Shown: positions 55,834 through 64,000 of the stretch, piece by piece | How the letters are laid out: each line of letters begins with the position of its first letter | Position numbering within the stretch: the first letter of the stretch is position 1 | DNA from: Peptoniphilus sp. KCTC 25270 | Lineage (GTDB): Bacteria; Bacillota; Clostridia; Tissierellales; Peptoniphilaceae | DNA length: 64,000 nucleotides | NCBI RefSeq assembly: GCF_021012875.1 | Contig: NZ_JAJMZJ010000001.1 | Location: forward strand, 558,001-622,000 | Reading direction: 5' to 3' | Position numbers and translations under genes: made by a program | The notes under the pieces: model-generated | Told to the model about the DNA's origin: nothing | Seen by the model: only the letters and a program-made list of their open reading frames with translations | Databases searched by the model: none

Positions 55834-57018
55834 TTACAAAGTATTTACCATATCAAACATAGGAATCGCAATTGAAAATACAATAAATCCTACGATTAGG
55901 GCCATAATAATAATTAAAATTGGTTCTAAATAGACGCCTAACTTCCCTATAAACTGATCCATTTCTTCCTCTAATAATTCAATAGATATTCCAAGCATCG
56001 GCAGGAATTGAGAAGTTTTTTCTCCTGTATGTAGTAGGGCGTATTCCCTTTTTTCTAATATGTCGTTTTGGTAAAGAGATTCCACAAAAGGCTTCCCCTT
56101 TTCCAAATCATAGATTACTTTTTCAAACAATTCTTTCAAATAAAAGTTTTCCGTTAAATGCCTTGTATTTCCCATAATTTGAAGGAGAGGCACACCCGTC
56201 TTCATCTGAATTTCTAAAGAGCGAAAAAAATTTAGTTGAAATTGCTTACGGTAAAAAGAGCCCAGTATAGGAAAATGATAGAAAAATCGATCCATTTTTC
56301 TTCTTGATTCTGGCTTTTTATAGAAAAAATAAAATAACACAAGAAAAAGCAAAAGGAAAATTCGGTAAAACATTCCATATTCTTGGAAATGGGTAGAAAT
56401 AAAAATTAAAAATCGCGTTCCTAAAGGAAGCGCCGAAATTTCTCCCAATGTATCAGCAAAAACAGGCAATACATATTCTAGAATAATTTGGCTCACTACA
56501 ATAGATGTTATAAGCAATAGAATCGGATAAGAAATGGCATTTACAATTTTCTTTTTGATTTCTTCTTCCTTTTTGTAATATTGAGCCAAGCTTTGGAAAG
56601 TAAACCCTAGTTCGCCGCTTACTTCTGCACTTTGTAACATTCCAAAGACCAAGGGAGGAAATACTTTGGTTTCCTTTACAGCATAGGATAACATTTTCCC
56701 CTCCACCAAAAGGGAGTGCATTTGATCTAAGGCTTTCTTTTTCCAGCCTTTGGTTTCATATTTTATAAATTCAATTCCATCTACCAAATCAATCCCATGA
56801 TTGATAAGCAACGCCAATTGAGAAAACAAAACGCTCAAATCTTTGGCATTATATCTCCTTGGAAGCAAAATTTTAGAAGACTTCTCCGCAGAATCGATTG
56901 AGATGATTTTCCAATTTTCTTCTCGTAATTTTGATTTTGCCTCTTCTATGGATAATCCTTCTACAATCCCTGCTATCCGCTCCATTTTTTCATTGTATGC
57001 TTTGTATCTAAATTTCAT
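55834..57018 (-). CDS. pilC: Type IV pilus inner-membrane platform protein PilC/GspF
   Basis: The 394-residue protein has two T2SSF repeats, each ending in membrane helices: LFSQLALLINHGIDLVDGIE near 69 and LQIMGNTRHLTENFYLKELF near 272, with helices near 170-190, 215-235 and 370-390. It forms the base on which PilB extends the pilus. It follows pilB by 8 nt. Confidence 0.93.
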   Translation of the reverse strand: MKFRYKAYNEKMERIAGIVEGLSIEEAKSKLREENWKIISIDSAEKSSKILLPRRYNAKDLSVLFSQLALLINHGIDLVDGIEFIKYETKGWKKKALDQMHSLLVEGKMLSYAVKETKVFPPLVFGMLQSAEVSGELGFTFQSLAQYYKKEEEIKKKIVNAISYPILLLITSIVVSQIILEYVLPVFADTLGEISALPLGTRFLIFISTHFQEYGMFYRIFLLLFLVLFYFFYKKPESRRKMDRFFYHFPILGSFYRKQFQLNFFRSLEIQMKTGVPLLQIMGNTRHLTENFYLKELFEKVIYDLEKGKPFVESLYQNDILEKREYALLHTGEKTSQFLPMLGISIELLEEEMDQFIGKLGVYLEPILIIIMALIVGFIVFSIAIPMFDMVNTL

Positions 57019-57026
57019 GGCAGCAC

Positions 57027-58400
57027 CTATAATGTCGTAATCGCTCGATAGGCTTCTTCTAAAGAGGTTTCCCCTTGGAGTAATAATTCCCGCAAATTTT
57101 CTTTTAGAGAAACCATCCCCATCCTCTCTCCTTGTTTTCGAATGGCATCCAATTGCAAATCCTTATGAATCATAGAGCGAATCTTATCATTTACAATTAG
57201 AATTTCAAATACTGCTTTTCTTCCTACGTATCCATCTTTACAATGTTGACATCCAACTTTTTTATAAATGGTTTGATTGTCCAATGCAAAAATCGAATCA
57301 TTCGTCTTTTCTTCTGTCTTGCATTTAGGGCAGAGAACACGAACCAATCGCTGAGAAATTACAGCAGTAATTCCCGCCGAAACCATATAGGGCTCTACGC
57401 CCATATCTAGTAATCGAATAATAGAAGAGGGAGAATCACTAGTATGAATCGTTGAAGTTACCAAATGTCCCGTAATGGAAGAGCGCAGGGCAATTTCTGC
57501 CGTCTCCGCATTTCGAATTTCCCCGATCATCAAAACTTCTGGGTCTTGCCGCAACATAGATTTTAGACCATTTTCAAAAGTTATCCCTGCCTTTGGGTTT
57601 ACTTGTATTTGATTCACCCCTGGAATTTGAAATTCAACAGGATCTTCTATTGTTATAATATTTCTCTCTTCTGTATTCAGCTGTTGCAAAAATGTATATA
57701 GAGTCGAAGTTTTACCTGACCCAGTTGGACCTGCTACCAAAATAAGTCCTTGTGGTTGCTTTAATAACAATTCCATCAACGTCCGCTGCTTTTCGTTCAT
57801 TCCGATTCCTTCCATGGAATATTCCAATCCCAAAGGATCCAATAAACGAAGCACAATTTTTTCTCCCACAATGGTAGAAATAGAAGAAACTCTTATGTCA
57901 ATTTTTTTGTTTTTCAAGTTTTGGGTAAAACGACCATCCTGAGGCTTTCTTTTTTCTGAAATATCCAAGGACGATAAAATTTTAATTCGAGCAATCAATT
58001 CCGAAAGCAAAGAAGAATTATACTGGCGATAGACAAAAAGAGAACCATTTTTTCGCATACGAATCCGGAACCCTTTTTGAAAGGGTTCAATATGAATGTC
58101 AGAACATAGGTTTTCTGCAGCATATTCAATTAAATGTTCCAATAAATGAACCGCTGTTTCTTCTTCCCCATTCTCTCTTTCTTCAAAAAGAGAACTCGGT
58201 TCTTCTTTTCGCGCTTCTTCTCCAAAAAATATTTTTTCCGATACTTCCACCAGCTCAATGGAATGCCCCAAAAGAAATTCCATATCATCTTTCACTGTGT
58301 GGGAATATTTCAAAATACCAAAGCGAATTCCTTCTCCATTATCCAAAGAACACACAGGAAATGTTTTGAATACCTTTGAATCTATGCCAGAACTCTTCAT
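57027..58400 (-). CDS. pilB: Type IV pilus assembly ATPase PilB/GspE
   Basis: The 457-residue motor has Walker A GPTGSGKT (224-231), an Asp box ITIEDPVEFQIPG near 251, Walker B MIGEIRNAETAEIAL near 286, a His box HLVTSTIHTSDSP and a zinc site with CPKC and CQHC near 350-382. It is shorter than usual, with only a vestigial N-terminal domain. It begins the pilus set, 14 nt after topA, with AGGAG before the start. No PilT retraction ATPase is in the window. Confidence 0.94.
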   Translation of the reverse strand: MKSSGIDSKVFKTFPVCSLDNGEGIRFGILKYSHTVKDDMEFLLGHSIELVEVSEKIFFGEEARKEEPSSLFEERENGEEETAVHLLEHLIEYAAENLCSDIHIEPFQKGFRIRMRKNGSLFVYRQYNSSLLSELIARIKILSSLDISEKRKPQDGRFTQNLKNKKIDIRVSSISTIVGEKIVLRLLDPLGLEYSMEGIGMNEKQRTLMELLLKQPQGLILVAGPTGSGKTSTLYTFLQQLNTEERNIITIEDPVEFQIPGVNQIQVNPKAGITFENGLKSMLRQDPEVLMIGEIRNAETAEIALRSSITGHLVTSTIHTSDSPSSIIRLLDMGVEPYMVSAGITAVISQRLVRVLCPKCKTEEKTNDSIFALDNQTIYKKVGCQHCKDGYVGRKAVFEILIVNDKIRSMIHKDLQLDAIRKQGERMGMVSLKENLRELLLQGETSLEEAYRAITTL

Positions 58401-58414
58401 ACATGCTCCTATTT

Positions 58415-60487
58415 TTATTTATCATTTCTCTGATAATCACATTTTGCATTATGACATCGGATTTGCGTGCTATTCTTAAATTCTTTCTTCGTCAATATAC
58501 TTCCGCATTTTGGACATTTTTCATTTATTGGTTCGTTCCATGAAACAAACTCACACTCTGGATAATTGCTACAACCGAAGAATTTTCGTCCCTTTTTGCT
58601 TCGTTTTACAATAATATCTCCCGTTTCACAATCTGGGCATTTCACGCCAATTTTTTCTTCAAAGGGCTTTGTATTTCGACAGTCTGGAAAACCAGGGCAA
58701 GCCAAAAACTTTCCGTAACGGCCCATTTTTATAACCATGTTCTTTCCACATTTGTCACAAATTATATCTGTTGGCTCATCGCGAATTTCTACTTTTTCAA
58801 TTTCTTTTTCTGCTACAACTAAGTATTCTGCCAACTGTTTATAGACACGATCTACAAGAACTTTCCATTCTAAATCCCCTTCAGCAATTTCATCCAAACC
58901 AGATTCCATTTTCGCCGTAAAGTCTTTGTCTAAGAAATTGGGGAAATATTCTACCAACAAATCATTAACGGTTTCTCCCAATTCCGTTGGAGCCATCCTC
59001 TTCTCTTCCAATACAACGTAATAGCGAGAAAGCAAGGTTGTCAATATAGGAGAATACGTACTTGGTCTACCAATTCCTAATTCTTCCAAGAGTTTAATCA
59101 AAGACGCCTCATTATAGCGAGCGGGCGGTTGCGTAAAATGTTGCTCTGGCTTGATTTCCTTCGATGGAAGACTTTGTCCTACATCCAATAGAGGAATGTC
59201 TGAGTTTCCTTCTTCTTTCATAGGATATACACGTAAAAATCCTTCAAATACCAACGTGCTACCAGAGGCTCGGAAAATCTGGTTATTGGATAAGAATTGC
59301 AATTTCTGTGTTTTGTATTGAGCACTTTGCATTTGAGAGGCCACAAAACGAGTCCAAATCAAACGATACAATTTTAACTCATCCCGAGACAAACTGTCTG
59401 AAATACTCTCTGGTGTGCGAAAAACATCCGTAGGACGAATGCATTCATGAGCATCTTGAGCATTGCCCTTGGTTTTTGACCAAGAATTCGCCGCTGAATA
59501 TGTATCACCAAATTCTTTAAGAATATATTCTTTTGAACTGGCTACTGCCTGAGCCGAAATACGGGTTGAGTCGGTTCTCATATATGTGATCAAACCAACG
59601 GATCCTTCTCCTGGCAAACTAACCCCTTCGTATAAACTTTGCGCTACACTCATGGTTTTTCGTGTAGGAAAATTCAAACGTTTTGAAGCCTCTTGTTGCA
59701 TGGTTGATGTAGTAAAAGGAGGTTGTGTCTTTCGACTTCTTTTTCCTTCTTTTGCTTCATCTACAACAAAACTTTCCTTATCCAAAGATTTCATTACTTT
59801 TTCTACATCTTCTTCATTGGATAAAGGATTGCTTACATCTTTTCCATTTTCACGAATACCAAAATATTTTGCTTCTAACTTCTTACGACCATTTTTTAAG
59901 GTCGCTAAAATGCTCCAATATTCCTCTGGAATAAAAGATTGAATTTCATTTTCTCTATCACAAATTAATTTCAAGGCAACTGACTGAACGCGTCCCGCAC
60001 TTAACCCTGATTTTACTTTTTTCCACAATAAGGGACTGATTTTATATCCTACCAAACGATCCAAAGTACGGCGAGCCTGCTGAGCATCGACCAAATCCAT
60101 ATCGATTTCTCTAGGACTTTTAATTGCTTTTTTAACCGTATCTTTGGTAATTTCATTGAATGTTATACGAATCGGACCTTTTGGATCCAAGCCCAAAATA
60201 TGACTAAGATGCCAGCTAATGGCTTCTCCTTCACGATCCGGGTCGGTAGCAAGTAAGATTTTATTTGCTTTTTTTGCTTCTTTTTTTAGCTCTTTAATCA
60301 AATCGCCCTTGCCACGAATGTTAATATACTTCGGTTCATAATTGTTTTCTATGTCAATTCCCAAGGTGGATTTTGGTAAATCACGAATATGACCTACAGA
60401 AGCCACTACCTTATAATTGCTTCCTGCAATTTTTCGAATTGTTTTTGCCTTTGTCGGTGATTCGACAATAATTAAATTTTTCGCCAC
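58415..60487 (-). CDS. topA: DNA topoisomerase I
   Basis: The 690-residue type IA topoisomerase relaxes negative supercoils. The Toprim domain (IVESPTKAKTI, LATDPDREGEAI near 80) and catalytic Tyr in SVGLITYMRTDSTRI near 300 are intact. Three C-terminal zinc fingers are visible (CDKCGKNM, CPDCETGD, CPKCGSIL). The GTG at 60487 has GAGGG 5 nt before it; a TTG at 60499 is part of that site. It lies between dprA (17 nt upstream) and pilB. Confidence 0.97.
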   Translation of the reverse strand: MAKNLIIVESPTKAKTIRKIAGSNYKVVASVGHIRDLPKSTLGIDIENNYEPKYINIRGKGDLIKELKKEAKKANKILLATDPDREGEAISWHLSHILGLDPKGPIRITFNEITKDTVKKAIKSPREIDMDLVDAQQARRTLDRLVGYKISPLLWKKVKSGLSAGRVQSVALKLICDRENEIQSFIPEEYWSILATLKNGRKKLEAKYFGIRENGKDVSNPLSNEEDVEKVMKSLDKESFVVDEAKEGKRSRKTQPPFTTSTMQQEASKRLNFPTRKTMSVAQSLYEGVSLPGEGSVGLITYMRTDSTRISAQAVASSKEYILKEFGDTYSAANSWSKTKGNAQDAHECIRPTDVFRTPESISDSLSRDELKLYRLIWTRFVASQMQSAQYKTQKLQFLSNNQIFRASGSTLVFEGFLRVYPMKEEGNSDIPLLDVGQSLPSKEIKPEQHFTQPPARYNEASLIKLLEELGIGRPSTYSPILTTLLSRYYVVLEEKRMAPTELGETVNDLLVEYFPNFLDKDFTAKMESGLDEIAEGDLEWKVLVDRVYKQLAEYLVVAEKEIEKVEIRDEPTDIICDKCGKNMVIKMGRYGKFLACPGFPDCRNTKPFEEKIGVKCPDCETGDIIVKRSKKGRKFFGCSNYPECEFVSWNEPINEKCPKCGSILTKKEFKNSTQIRCHNAKCDYQRNDK

Positions 60488-60504
60488 ATTAACCCTCAAT
60501 CTAT

Positions 60505-61584
60505 TTACAATATACTTATTCTTTCACTGTCTACTCCCGTAATATATCCTTTTAACTCCAACATTGTCAAGATAGACATTATGGCAGAAGCGTCATATTT
60601 TAGATTTATTGAGAGCAAATCGAGATTCTGAAACCCTTGAACAATCCCATTAAATACACATAATTCATCTTCTGATAGATCATCCATATTCTTTTTTAAT
60701 TTTTTCTTATTCTTTTCAATTTGTTTTACTGAATCAAATATATCTTCTACAGAAATCAAAGGAATCGCTCCATCTCGAATCAGTCGATTGGTTCCTGTGC
60801 TGTAAATCGAATCGATATTTCCGGGAATAGCCAACACTTCTTTTCCATACTCTGCAGCCAAGCGAGCCGTAATTAAAGAACCACTTTTTTCTTGTGCTTC
60901 CAAAACAATGAGACCATGGGAAAGAGCGGCAATAATCCGGTTTCTTTCCGGAAATCGAAAGGGCTTGGGAGGAGTTCCAGGAGGATATTCACTAAGAATC
61001 AATCCTACTTCTTTCATCTTTAACCACAAATTGTAGTTAACTTTTGGATAGCATTGATCGATTCCATTTCCTAAAACGCCAATCGTAGGAATTCCATTTT
61101 CTAAAGAGGCCCAATGGGCTACTCCATCCAAACCATGAGCCAATCCACTTACTGAAACCAACTCACAATCTTTTAACTCATATAAAATTTTCTTACAAAC
61201 TCTAGCTCCATAATCTGTATGTTTTCGAGCTCCAACAAACCCCAGTCTAGGGTATTCCAAAAGCTGAATATCCCCCATGTAATAAAGGACTACTGGTGGA
61301 TTATCCGTCCGCGCCAGCTCTTCTGGATAAAAATCATCTTCTATTATAAGAGTATGAATTTGCATAGTCTCCATCTTTTTTATAGCCAATTCAAAATCAA
61401 AGGAAGAAATACGAAGGAATCGATTTTTCCATTTCTTATCCATCTCTCCCCTTTCTTTTCCTGATAAAAAAGAAAGATATTCTTCATACTGTCTTTCCAA
61501 ATCTTGATACAAAAACAAAAGGTGCTTATTTTCTATTCCAGACAAAGAAGCCCGTAATAAAAACTCTCTATATTCTTGAATCAT
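60505..61584 (-). CDS. dprA: DNA-processing protein DprA
   Basis: The 359-residue protein loads RecA on incoming single-stranded DNA in natural transformation. The Rossmann core has LGFVGARKHTDYG near 118, SGLAHGLDGVAHWASLENG near 150, VLGNGIDQCYP near 178 and SLITARLAAEYGKEVLAIPG near 245. A C-terminal winged-helix-like tail is present. The ATG at 61584 follows GGGGG and overlaps the comM stop by 4 nt. Confidence 0.94.
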   Translation of the reverse strand: MIQEYREFLLRASLSGIENKHLLFLYQDLERQYEEYLSFLSGKERGEMDKKWKNRFLRISSFDFELAIKKMETMQIHTLIIEDDFYPEELARTDNPPVVLYYMGDIQLLEYPRLGFVGARKHTDYGARVCKKILYELKDCELVSVSGLAHGLDGVAHWASLENGIPTIGVLGNGIDQCYPKVNYNLWLKMKEVGLILSEYPPGTPPKPFRFPERNRIIAALSHGLIVLEAQEKSGSLITARLAAEYGKEVLAIPGNIDSIYSTGTNRLIRDGAIPLISVEDIFDSVKQIEKNKKKLKKNMDDLSEDELCVFNGIVQGFQNLDLLSINLKYDASAIMSILTMLELKGYITGVDSERISIL

Positions 61585-63110
61585 ACATTCCCCCAATATT
61601 TTGATTCAATAGACCGATATCGAATGGCCTCTAACACATCTCCATCTTCAATCTTATCATTTCCTTTCAAATCTGCAATCGTTCTAGCAATTTTCAAAAG
61701 TTTATTCAAAGATCTCGCACTAAATTTATATTTTTGGTAAGCCATTTCCATAATTTTTTTGGAGCTTTCTTCCAATGGACAAAATTCCTTCAAGTATTTA
61801 TCAGGTAAATTGGCATTGTTACGGAATCCTAGCTCTTTATAACGAATTCTTTGAATCTCTATGGCCTTCTCGACTCTTTCTCGAATTTCTGCAGAAGTAC
61901 TTTGCTTTTTCTTAGATTGCAAATCGGAATACTCAACTGGCGCCACCTCCACATGAATGTCAATCCGGTCCAATAAAGGATGGGAAATTTTCGCTAAATA
62001 TCTCTGAATCTGGTTTACGGAACAGCTACAACTTTGGTTCTGATTTCCATAGTTGCCACATGGACAAGGGTTTAGGGCGGCAATTAACTGAAAATTCGCA
62101 GGATAAATCAAACTGGCATTGGCACGAGCAATATGAATCATCCCTTCTTCCATGGGCTGTCGCAAAACTTCCAATACCTTGGACTGAAATTCTGGGATTT
62201 CGTCTAAAAATAATACACCATGATGAGACAGAGATATTTCCCCAGGCTTCGGTATTCTTCCTCCACCAATTAAGGACACAGAGGAAGCGGTATGATGAGG
62301 CGCTCGAAAAGGCCTTTCTGTCATTAACTCTTTGGAATTTAGTAAACCAGCCACACTATAAATTTGAGTCACTTCTACTGCCTCTTCAAAGGTCATATCT
62401 GGTAAAATTGTAGGAAAACGCTTTGCACTCATGGATTTCCCTGAACCGGGAGGACCAATCATAAGAATATTATGACCTCCAGCCGCTGCAATTTCCATAG
62501 CCCGCTTAATTTGTTCTTGCCCCTGAATTTCTGAAAAATCTACAGAATATACACGCTCTTTTTTCATAGGATTTTCAATATAATAGCTAGAAATTTCCAG
62601 CTCTCCATTCAAAAATTCTACTACTTCTCGCAAATTTTCTACGGGATAAATTTCCATATCGTGAATCACCGCGCATTCTTCAACATTTTCTTTAGGGACA
62701 ATGCATTTTTTATAACCTAAAGAGCGCAAGAAAATCACCATAGGAAGAGCTCCCAAAATGGCTCCAACATCTCCATTTAGCTGCAATTCTCCTAAAAATA
62801 CGAAAGATTCCAAATTTTCATTATGTATCAATTGATTGGCCGTTAAAATAGAAATTGCTATGGCCAAATCCATTTGTGACCCATCTTTTTTTATATTGGC
62901 AGGAGATAAATTAACGGTAATTCGGCTCATAGGAAACTCATAACCTGTGTTTTTTATGGCACTACGCACCCGTTCTACCGATTCTCGAATGGCCGCATCT
63001 GGCAGTCCTACAATGGTCATTCTCGGCAAACCTCTTGCTATATCCGTTTCGACTTCTACTAAATTCCCCTCTAATCCTTGTAAACTACAAGTGTTGGTTC
63101 TCCCATACAT
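61581..63110 (-). CDS. comM: YifB/ComM family Mg-chelatase-like AAA+ ATPase
   Basis: The 509-residue protein has an N-terminal ChlI-like Lon-fold domain (VEVETDIARGLPRMTIVGLPD near 17), Walker A GPPGSGKSMSAKRF near 217, Walker B LFLDEIPEF near 300, a zinc cluster CPCGNYGNQNQSCSC near 351 and a C-terminal lid domain. ComM in Vibrio is a helicase that extends integrated DNA in transformation; its role in Firmicutes is unproven. It is next to dprA. Confidence 0.93.
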   Translation of the reverse strand: MYGRTNTCSLQGLEGNLVEVETDIARGLPRMTIVGLPDAAIRESVERVRSAIKNTGYEFPMSRITVNLSPANIKKDGSQMDLAIAISILTANQLIHNENLESFVFLGELQLNGDVGAILGALPMVIFLRSLGYKKCIVPKENVEECAVIHDMEIYPVENLREVVEFLNGELEISSYYIENPMKKERVYSVDFSEIQGQEQIKRAMEIAAAGGHNILMIGPPGSGKSMSAKRFPTILPDMTFEEAVEVTQIYSVAGLLNSKELMTERPFRAPHHTASSVSLIGGGRIPKPGEISLSHHGVLFLDEIPEFQSKVLEVLRQPMEEGMIHIARANASLIYPANFQLIAALNPCPCGNYGNQNQSCSCSVNQIQRYLAKISHPLLDRIDIHVEVAPVEYSDLQSKKKQSTSAEIRERVEKAIEIQRIRYKELGFRNNANLPDKYLKEFCPLEESSKKIMEMAYQKYKFSARSLNKLLKIARTIADLKGNDKIEDGDVLEAIRYRSIESKYWGNV

Positions 63111-63112
63111 TT

Positions 63113-63472
63113 TTAGCCCTCCACATCGTTGCCATTAAATGCGTTTTTTATATGTACTATTTCCAATCCATTTTCTAAATATACTTCTATGACATCAAAT
63201 CGAACCGATACATCGTAAAGATGATTTTTGTGTAAATACATTTTCGCCGTATTATAAATTTGCACTTGCTTGTGATAATCTACCGCTTCCCTTGGTAAAC
63301 CATAGGTTTTTGTATTTCTTGTTTTTACTTCCACAAAAATATACATCCCCTTTCCATAGGCGATGATATCGATTTCACCGTTTCTATAACGAAAGTTTCT
63401 TTGGACCACTTCATACCCATGATCCAAAAGAAATTCCGCTGCTAATTCTTCTCCTCGATTTCCAATTTTCAT
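63113..63472 (-). CDS. YraN family (UPF0102) endonuclease-like protein
   Basis: The 119-residue protein has the restriction-endonuclease-like fold: NRGEELAAEFLLDHGYEVVQ at the start, RNGEIDIIAYGKGMYIFVEVK in the middle (Asp, Glu-x-Lys active-site pattern) and a YVSV-like C-terminus. The family is widespread and uncharacterised; the rnhB-yraN-comM-dprA order suggests a link to DNA processing. It overlaps rnhB by 4 nt. Confidence 0.93.
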   Translation of the reverse strand: MKIGNRGEELAAEFLLDHGYEVVQRNFRYRNGEIDIIAYGKGMYIFVEVKTRNTKTYGLPREAVDYHKQVQIYNTAKMYLHKNHLYDVSVRFDVIEVYLENGLEIVHIKNAFNGNDVEG

Positions 63473-64000
63473 TTTACATCCTTATTTAGAATTTTCCCTA
63501 AAAACGACATCCGGTGCAATGGAGTCGGTCCTAGATTTCGCAAAGCTTCCCGATGAAATTGGGTCCCATATCCTTTGTTTTTCCAGATATCATACCCGGG
63601 ATACTTTTCATCCCACTCTACACAAAGTCTATCTCGAAATACTTTAGCAACAATGGAAGCACACCCAATGCTGTAAGAAAGATCGTCCCCATGTTTTATG
63701 GAAATTTGGCGAACATCCAGATCTACAGATTCCGCGTCAATTAAATAGGTTACAGGAACGTCTACTTCCCCTAAATTCTCTCTACAATTTTCTATGGCTA
63801 TTTTCATAGCCAAACGAGTTGCTTGGCGAATGTTTATTTCTTCAATGGTTTCTACGTCTACCCTACCAATTCCAACAGCCAAAGCCTTCTCTAAAATTTC
63901 GTCATAAAGCTTTTCTCGCTTTTTAGGAGAGAGTTTTTTGGAATCTCGTATTCCTTCAATAGGGTCATCTAATGGCATAATCACACAGGCCGTTACTACC
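63469..64000 (-). CDS. rnhB: Ribonuclease HII (5' end outside window)
   Basis: The gene is cut by the right edge; at least 176 codons are present. The readable start VVTACVIMPLDDPIEG corresponds to the region just after the first catalytic acids of RNase HII. Further landmarks are IRDSKKLSPKKREKLYDEI, YLIDAESVDL with an acid, YSIGCASIVAKVFRDR and GYGTQFHREALRNLGPTPLHR. The enzyme removes RNA from RNA-DNA hybrids and single ribonucleotides. The true start lies beyond 64000. Confidence 0.96.
   Translation of the reverse strand, partial: VVTACVIMPLDDPIEGIRDSKKLSPKKREKLYDEILEKALAVGIGRVDVETIEEINIRQATRLAMKIAIENCRENLGEVDVPVTYLIDAESVDLDVRQISIKHGDDLSYSIGCASIVAKVFRDRLCVEWDEKYPGYDIWKNKGYGTQFHREALRNLGPTPLHRMSFLGKILNKDVK

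Overview
This 64 kb window is a chromosomal segment of a low-GC, Gram-positive anaerobe, most likely a member of the Clostridia/Tissierellia. The evidence is the A+T-rich sequence, strong GGAGG ribosome-binding sites, a T-box leader, the SCIFF ranthipeptide pair typical of Clostridia, non-mevalonate isoprenoid genes, a SpoIID-family protein, and a complete core of the B12-dependent ornithine fermentation pathway. The genus cannot be fixed from the sequence alone. No insertion sequence, prophage, CRISPR array or rRNA was seen. Almost everything lies on the minus strand; the one exception is a four-gene plus-strand block at 6.4-8.6 kb.

Layout. 1-3.2 kb: central carbon genes (glpX, talC, fba) and isoprenoid genes (ispF, ispD). 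3.2-6.3 kb: a wall-elongation/division cassette of an FHA protein, an FtsW/RodA polymerase and a class B PBP. 6.4-8.6 kb (plus): recX, a GIY-YIG protein and a split ThrE-type exporter. It ends at a two-way terminator shared with the opposing array. 8.6-26.2 kb: a long co-directional array reading ruvC-ruvA-ruvB-spoIID-queA-tgt-yajC-scfA-scfB-recJ-relA-dtd-MBL hydrolase-hemZ-murE-like-aspS-rseC. 26.2-30.7 kb: an unrecognised protein, asnA under an asparagine T-box, a zinc phospholipase C-like protein and a GH18/SH3 protein. 30.8-34.7 kb: the ylxM-ffh-rpsP-khpA-rimM-trmD-rplS translation/SRP operon with a good promoter and terminator. 34.8-41.8 kb: the ornithine operon ortA-ortB-oraS-oraE-GlmL-like followed by a two-domain racemase. 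42-49.9 kb: plsX-acpP-rnc-radical SAM-smc-ftsY. 50.0-50.3 kb: tRNA-His and tRNA-Leu. 50.3-64 kb: rdgB, a wall amidase, an AIR-synthase-like protein, a compact type IV pilus cluster, and topA, dprA, comM, yraN and a partial rnhB.

Working together. The ornithine operon would racemise L-ornithine to D-ornithine, isomerise it with the B12/PLP aminomutase OraSE, and, after an oxidation step, cleave 2-amino-4-ketopentanoate with OrtAB. The dehydrogenase for that oxidation (ord) is not in the cluster. The pilus genes next to dprA and comM form a plausible DNA-uptake and recombination block. scfA-scfB make a thioether-bridged six-cysteine peptide.

Most genes are well-known housekeeping families. The parts most worth a second look are the ornithine operon with its unusual racemase and missing ord, the SCIFF pair with a terminator between its genes, a divergent MurE-like ligase, the fourfold repeat in FtsY, an unrecognised 250-residue protein, and the minimal pilus cluster with a possible PilM-PilN fusion.
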